Assembly (NCBI GenBank): GCA_003153055.1
Contig: PMBV01000285.1
Span: forward strand, 1 to 8,468
DNA: 8,468 bases
Direction of reading: 5' to 3'
Source: Myxococcales bacterium
GTDB taxonomy: Bacteria; Myxococcota; Myxococcia; Myxococcales; Myxococcaceae
This document shows, piece after piece, positions 6,508 to 8,468 of the stretch. The translations under genes were made by a program, and so were the position numbers. The stretch's first letter is position 1. Each line of letters begins with the position of its first letter. Under the pieces are notes generated by a model. The model was given only the letters and a program-made list of their open reading frames with translations. It was not told the DNA's origin and searched no databases.

Positions 6508-6538
6508 CGTATACCGGGCTCGGGCGGGGCGTGTTCAA
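6508..6538 (-). promoter_or_regulatory. Probable promoter of the NagZ-like gene
   Basis: Read on the minus strand, TTGAAC (6538-6533) and TATACG (6513-6508) form sigma-70-like -35 and -10 boxes with a 19-bp spacer, slightly long. The -10 box ends 9 nt before GTG 6498, so transcription should start at or very near the start codon. Confidence 0.42.
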
Positions 6539-6548
6539 ACCCGCTCCC

Positions 6549-6578
6549 TTGCGCCAGCCACTCCCCATGGGCTATTTG
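6549..6578 (+). promoter_or_regulatory. Possible promoter of ptsN
   Basis: TTGCGC (6549-6554) and TATTTG (6573-6578) are weak -35/-10 matches 18 bp apart. The -10 ends 12 nt before ATG 6591, implying a leader of only a few bases, in line with the absence of a Shine-Dalgarno. It would also exclude the upstream in-frame starts at 6531 and 6567. Confidence 0.3.
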
Positions 6579-6590
6579 CGCAGCCCCGAC

Positions 6591-7052
6591 ATGCGCATCG
6601 CGGAGTTCCTCCTTCCAGATTGCATCGTCCCGGTGCTGGCGGCGACCGGCAAGGAGGCTGTCATCCGCGAGCTGGCGGTGACGCTGGCCAAATCCCTCCC
6701 CTCCGTCTCCGCCGAGCGGCTGTTCAATGTGCTCCTCGAGCGAGAGAACGTGGGCTCCACTGGCATGGAGAAAGGCGTGGCCATTCCCCATGCTCGGTTG
6801 CCAGAGCTCCCGACGTTGGTGGCGTGTTTCGGCGTGTCCAAGGCCGGCATCGCCTTCGACGCCCGAGACGCGCGGCCTTCGCACTTCTTCTTCGCCCTGG
6901 TCGCCCCAGAGAATTCGGCCGGGCTCCACCTCAAAGCCCTGTCGAAAATCAGCCGCCTGTTCCGCAGCGACACCCTCCGCGACCGCATCCTCGCGGCCTC
7001 GTCGGCGGCGGAGATCTACTCGCTCATCAACGCTGAAGACACCCCAGCGTAG
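6591..7052 (+). CDS. ptsN: PTS-Ntr system EIIA component
   Basis: This 153-residue protein is the phospho-carrier EIIA-Ntr, the last acceptor in the PTS-Ntr chain. It regulates other proteins by its phosphorylation state rather than importing sugar. The EIIA type-2 fold covers nearly the whole length: MRIAEFLLPDCIV at the start, then NVGSTGMEKGVAIPHAR with the phosphorylatable His67, then FFALVAPENSAGLHLKALSKISRLF with the second conserved His113. ATG 6591 is preferred because the family homology starts there and the length is typical; the in-frame GTG 6531 and ATG 6567 would add unrelated Pro-rich residues. No Shine-Dalgarno precedes it. ptsN commonly lies just after hpf near rpoN; here a 4.4-kb block with genes on both strands comes between. 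NPr and EI partners are not in the window. Identification is very secure. Confidence 0.95.
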   Translation: MRIAEFLLPDCIVPVLAATGKEAVIRELAVTLAKSLPSVSAERLFNVLLERENVGSTGMEKGVAIPHARLPELPTLVACFGVSKAGIAFDARDARPSHFFFALVAPENSAGLHLKALSKISRLFRSDTLRDRILAASSAAEIYSLINAEDTPA

Positions 7053-7100
7053 GCCCCTTCCCCACATCTTGACCCGATGAGGGCGGGAGGAAGGTCCGTT

Positions 7101-7106
7101 TAGAAT
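7101..7106 (+). promoter_or_regulatory. -10-like box 9 nt before the start of the next gene
   Basis: TAGAAT (7101-7106) is a good -10 match and ends 9 nt before ATG 7116, with no Shine-Dalgarno between, which fits a leaderless transcript. TTGACC at 7069-7074 is the only good -35, but the 26-bp spacing is too long for it to be the partner. Confidence 0.38.
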
Positions 7107-7115
7107 AGGCGCTCC

Positions 7116-7967
7116 ATGGAAGTCGTCATTCGGCCAGCCAACGATCGCTTCCTTTCGGAGGTGGTGTTTCCCGCCTTCGAGATGGGGGTGGTGGAGGCAG
7201 CGCCAGCCCTCGACCACCTGTTGCGGTTCCTGAGCGACGAGACGACGCGAGTGCTGCTCGAGCTGGTGCAGGAGCACGCCTCGACGGGGAGCTTCTTCGG
7301 CCTCGCGGACCACCGCTGGCACGAGGCGCTCTACCGCATGCTCTTCTTCGAGTGGCACCCCGACTCGGAGGGCTGGACCATCGGCCACCAGTTCAGCGGG
7401 TACGCCGGCCCGTGGGAGGAGACGTTTCACCTGGCGCTGATGCTGGAAGACTCGGACTACCCCTACGCCGACGAGCATCGCGCCGACCTCTACCGGCGGG
7501 CGTTCTGGGGTCAGCCCAAGAAGCGCCACGGGCTCTCGACCCTGCTCTGCGGCGCGTGGGACCCGTTCCCGCCCTTCCCGCCGGATCAGGTCCTCACGAT
7601 GGACGGCAACGGGCTGTACAACCCCAGGCTGGGCATCGCTCGGGCCGATTGGGCCTGGCGCCCGATGCTCACGGTGAACCAGTGGGCGGCCAAGATGCCC
7701 AGCGCCCTGAACCGCCTGCTCGATCGCGAGGTGAAGCGGCTGTCACCCGTCGACCCACCGGAGCGCTTCGAGGTCCTCGACTTCTGGCTGGGGCGGGTGC
7801 CCAACCCTCCGGTGCTGGCGGTCAGCTTCTCGGGTCTGGGGCCACGCTCCAGCGAGTGGATTCGGGAGATCGGCACCCTGGGGCACCTCGTCCGCTCGGC
7901 GGCGGCGGAGCAGCGGGGGCTGACGGCGGTGATCAGCCGACGGGCGACGGTCGGCCAGAGCGAGTGA
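7116..7967 (+). CDS. Unrecognised Trp-rich soluble protein
   Basis: I do not recognise this 283-residue protein. It has no signal peptide or membrane helix and is acidic and aromatic, with 11 tryptophans and many Phe/Tyr residues. The middle holds the most distinctive segments: WHEALYRMLFFEWHPDSEGW (68-87), YAGPWEETFHLALMLEDSDYPY (95-116), FWGQPKKRHGLS (130-141) and LLCGAWDPFPPFPP (143-156). The end is an amphipathic alpha/beta part (FEVLDFWLGRVPNPP, 218-232). Codon use is as GC-biased as in neighbouring genes, and the frame is clean from ATG to stop, so it is a real, native-looking gene. It starts 63 bp after ptsN with its own -10-like box, so it may be transcribed separately. In some bacteria HprK or RapZ-type genes follow ptsN; this protein shows no Walker A motif and is neither. 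Confidence 0.85.
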   Translation: MEVVIRPANDRFLSEVVFPAFEMGVVEAAPALDHLLRFLSDETTRVLLELVQEHASTGSFFGLADHRWHEALYRMLFFEWHPDSEGWTIGHQFSGYAGPWEETFHLALMLEDSDYPYADEHRADLYRRAFWGQPKKRHGLSTLLCGAWDPFPPFPPDQVLTMDGNGLYNPRLGIARADWAWRPMLTVNQWAAKMPSALNRLLDREVKRLSPVDPPERFEVLDFWLGRVPNPPVLAVSFSGLGPRSSEWIREIGTLGHLVRSAAAEQRGLTAVISRRATVGQSE

Positions 7968-8043
7968 GTCGCACCCTGACGTAAGCGCGCGACGAGGGCG
8001 GCCGTTAAGGACCCGCCGCTGGCTCAAGCGAAGGGGGTTCTCC

Positions 8044-8468
8044 ATGGAGAAGGTGCTGATCGCGATGACCGTTCTCACCTCGATTCCCGGGGTAGCGAAG
8101 ATGACGACCAAGAAGATCGCCTACGACGTCGACACGGTGCGCCTCGAGAGTGTGCTCGTCTACGATGACGCCAGCCCACCTCGGCCAGGCCTGCTGATGG
8201 TCCCCAACTGGATGGGCGTCTCCGCGGCGAACCTGAGGCAAGCCGAGCTGGTCGCCAGCCGGGGCTACGTCGTCTTCGTGGCCGACGTGTATGGAGCCAA
8301 GGGCCAGCCCAAGAACATGGACGAAGCAGCCAAGGCCGCGGGAGCGCTCAAGGGCGACCGCCAACTGTTGCGCAAGCGGGTCACCGCGGCCCTTGCGGCC
8401 CTCAAGGCCCAGAAGGACGCCAAGCTCGAGGTGACCAAGCTCGCGGCCATCGGCTTCTGCTTCGGGGG
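8044..8468 (+). CDS. Dienelactone hydrolase family protein, N-terminal part (runs off window)
   Basis: The first 141 residues of an alpha/beta hydrolase of the dienelactone hydrolase family are present; the 3' end is outside the window. The match is clear: VLVYDDASPPRPGLLMVPNWMG at the first strands, then GYVVFVADVYGAKGQP, and GFCFGG at the edge with nucleophile Cys139. The Asp and His of the triad would lie downstream. These enzymes hydrolyse lactones or esters; the real substrate cannot be told. The first 20 residues (MEKVLIAMTVLTSIPGVAKM) look like a short signal peptide, as in periplasmic members of the family, but are weak enough that a cytoplasmic form from a later Met is possible. ATG 8044 is supported by AAGGGGG (8031-8037) six bases before it. 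It follows the unrecognised gene by 76 bp on the same strand. Confidence 0.9.
   Translation, partial: MEKVLIAMTVLTSIPGVAKMTTKKIAYDVDTVRLESVLVYDDASPPRPGLLMVPNWMGVSAANLRQAELVASRGYVVFVADVYGAKGQPKNMDEAAKAAGALKGDRQLLRKRVTAALAALKAQKDAKLEVTKLAAIGFCFG

Noticed and set aside
5704..6681. 325-codon plus-strand frame opposite NagZ
   Set aside because: Antisense shadow of a clear GH3 gene, His/Arg/Gln-rich, no family resemblance, and it runs into ptsN.
7069..7106. TTGACC paired with TAGAAT as a full sigma-70 promoter
   Set aside because: The spacer is 26 bp, well beyond 16-19 bp; only the -10-like box is kept.

Overview
The window reads as high-GC chromosomal DNA from a myxobacterium-like member of the Myxococcota. 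This rests on strong third-position G/C preference, a long-form HPF next to rpoN, a small receiver protein followed by a degenerate PilZ protein with a DnaJ-like middle, and several genes that seem to lack a Shine-Dalgarno sequence. The assignment is inferred from gene style and family resemblance, not from a search.

Layout. Positions 1-1490 (+) hold the 3' end of rpoN (sigma-54, with its RpoN box), a stand-alone receiver domain, and a GYF-like/J-like/PilZ-like protein whose start overlaps the receiver stop. A leader with two possible stem-loops follows, then a long-form hibernation promoting factor (1590-2183, +). Hpf converges on a small four-helix DUF3995-type membrane protein (2259-2714, -), with a strong perfect hairpin between them. 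A 15-bp operator-like palindrome lies just upstream of the DUF3995 gene. Positions 2762-3836 are about 1.1 kb with no convincing gene; this stretch holds a perfect hairpin, short repeats and coding-like fragments. Then comes a protein (3837-4694, +) with an L,D-transpeptidase-like H...SxGCxN signature, a perfect EF-hand loop and a second Asp-rich loop. It converges on a lipoprotein-type GH3 beta-N-acetylhexosaminidase, NagZ-like (4744-6498, -). NagZ is divergent from ptsN (EIIA-Ntr, 6591-7052, +). An unrecognised Trp-rich protein (7116-7967, +) and the 5' part of a dienelactone hydrolase family protein (8044 to the window edge, +) complete the window.

How it fits together. rpoN, hpf and ptsN are a classical bacterial neighbourhood linking nitrogen-type transcription, ribosome hibernation and PTS-Ntr signalling. 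Here rpoN and hpf are separated by two signalling genes, and hpf and ptsN are about 4.4 kb apart. The intervening block holds a membrane protein, two genes plausibly concerned with peptidoglycan (the transpeptidase-like protein and the NagZ-like lipoprotein) and the gene-poor segment. I see no complete mobile element, CRISPR array, tRNA or rRNA. The most interesting items are the calcium-loop transpeptidase-like protein, the unexplained 1.1-kb region, the palindrome before the DUF3995 gene, and the -10-like boxes placed 9-12 nt before start codons, which suggest leaderless or near-leaderless mRNAs.
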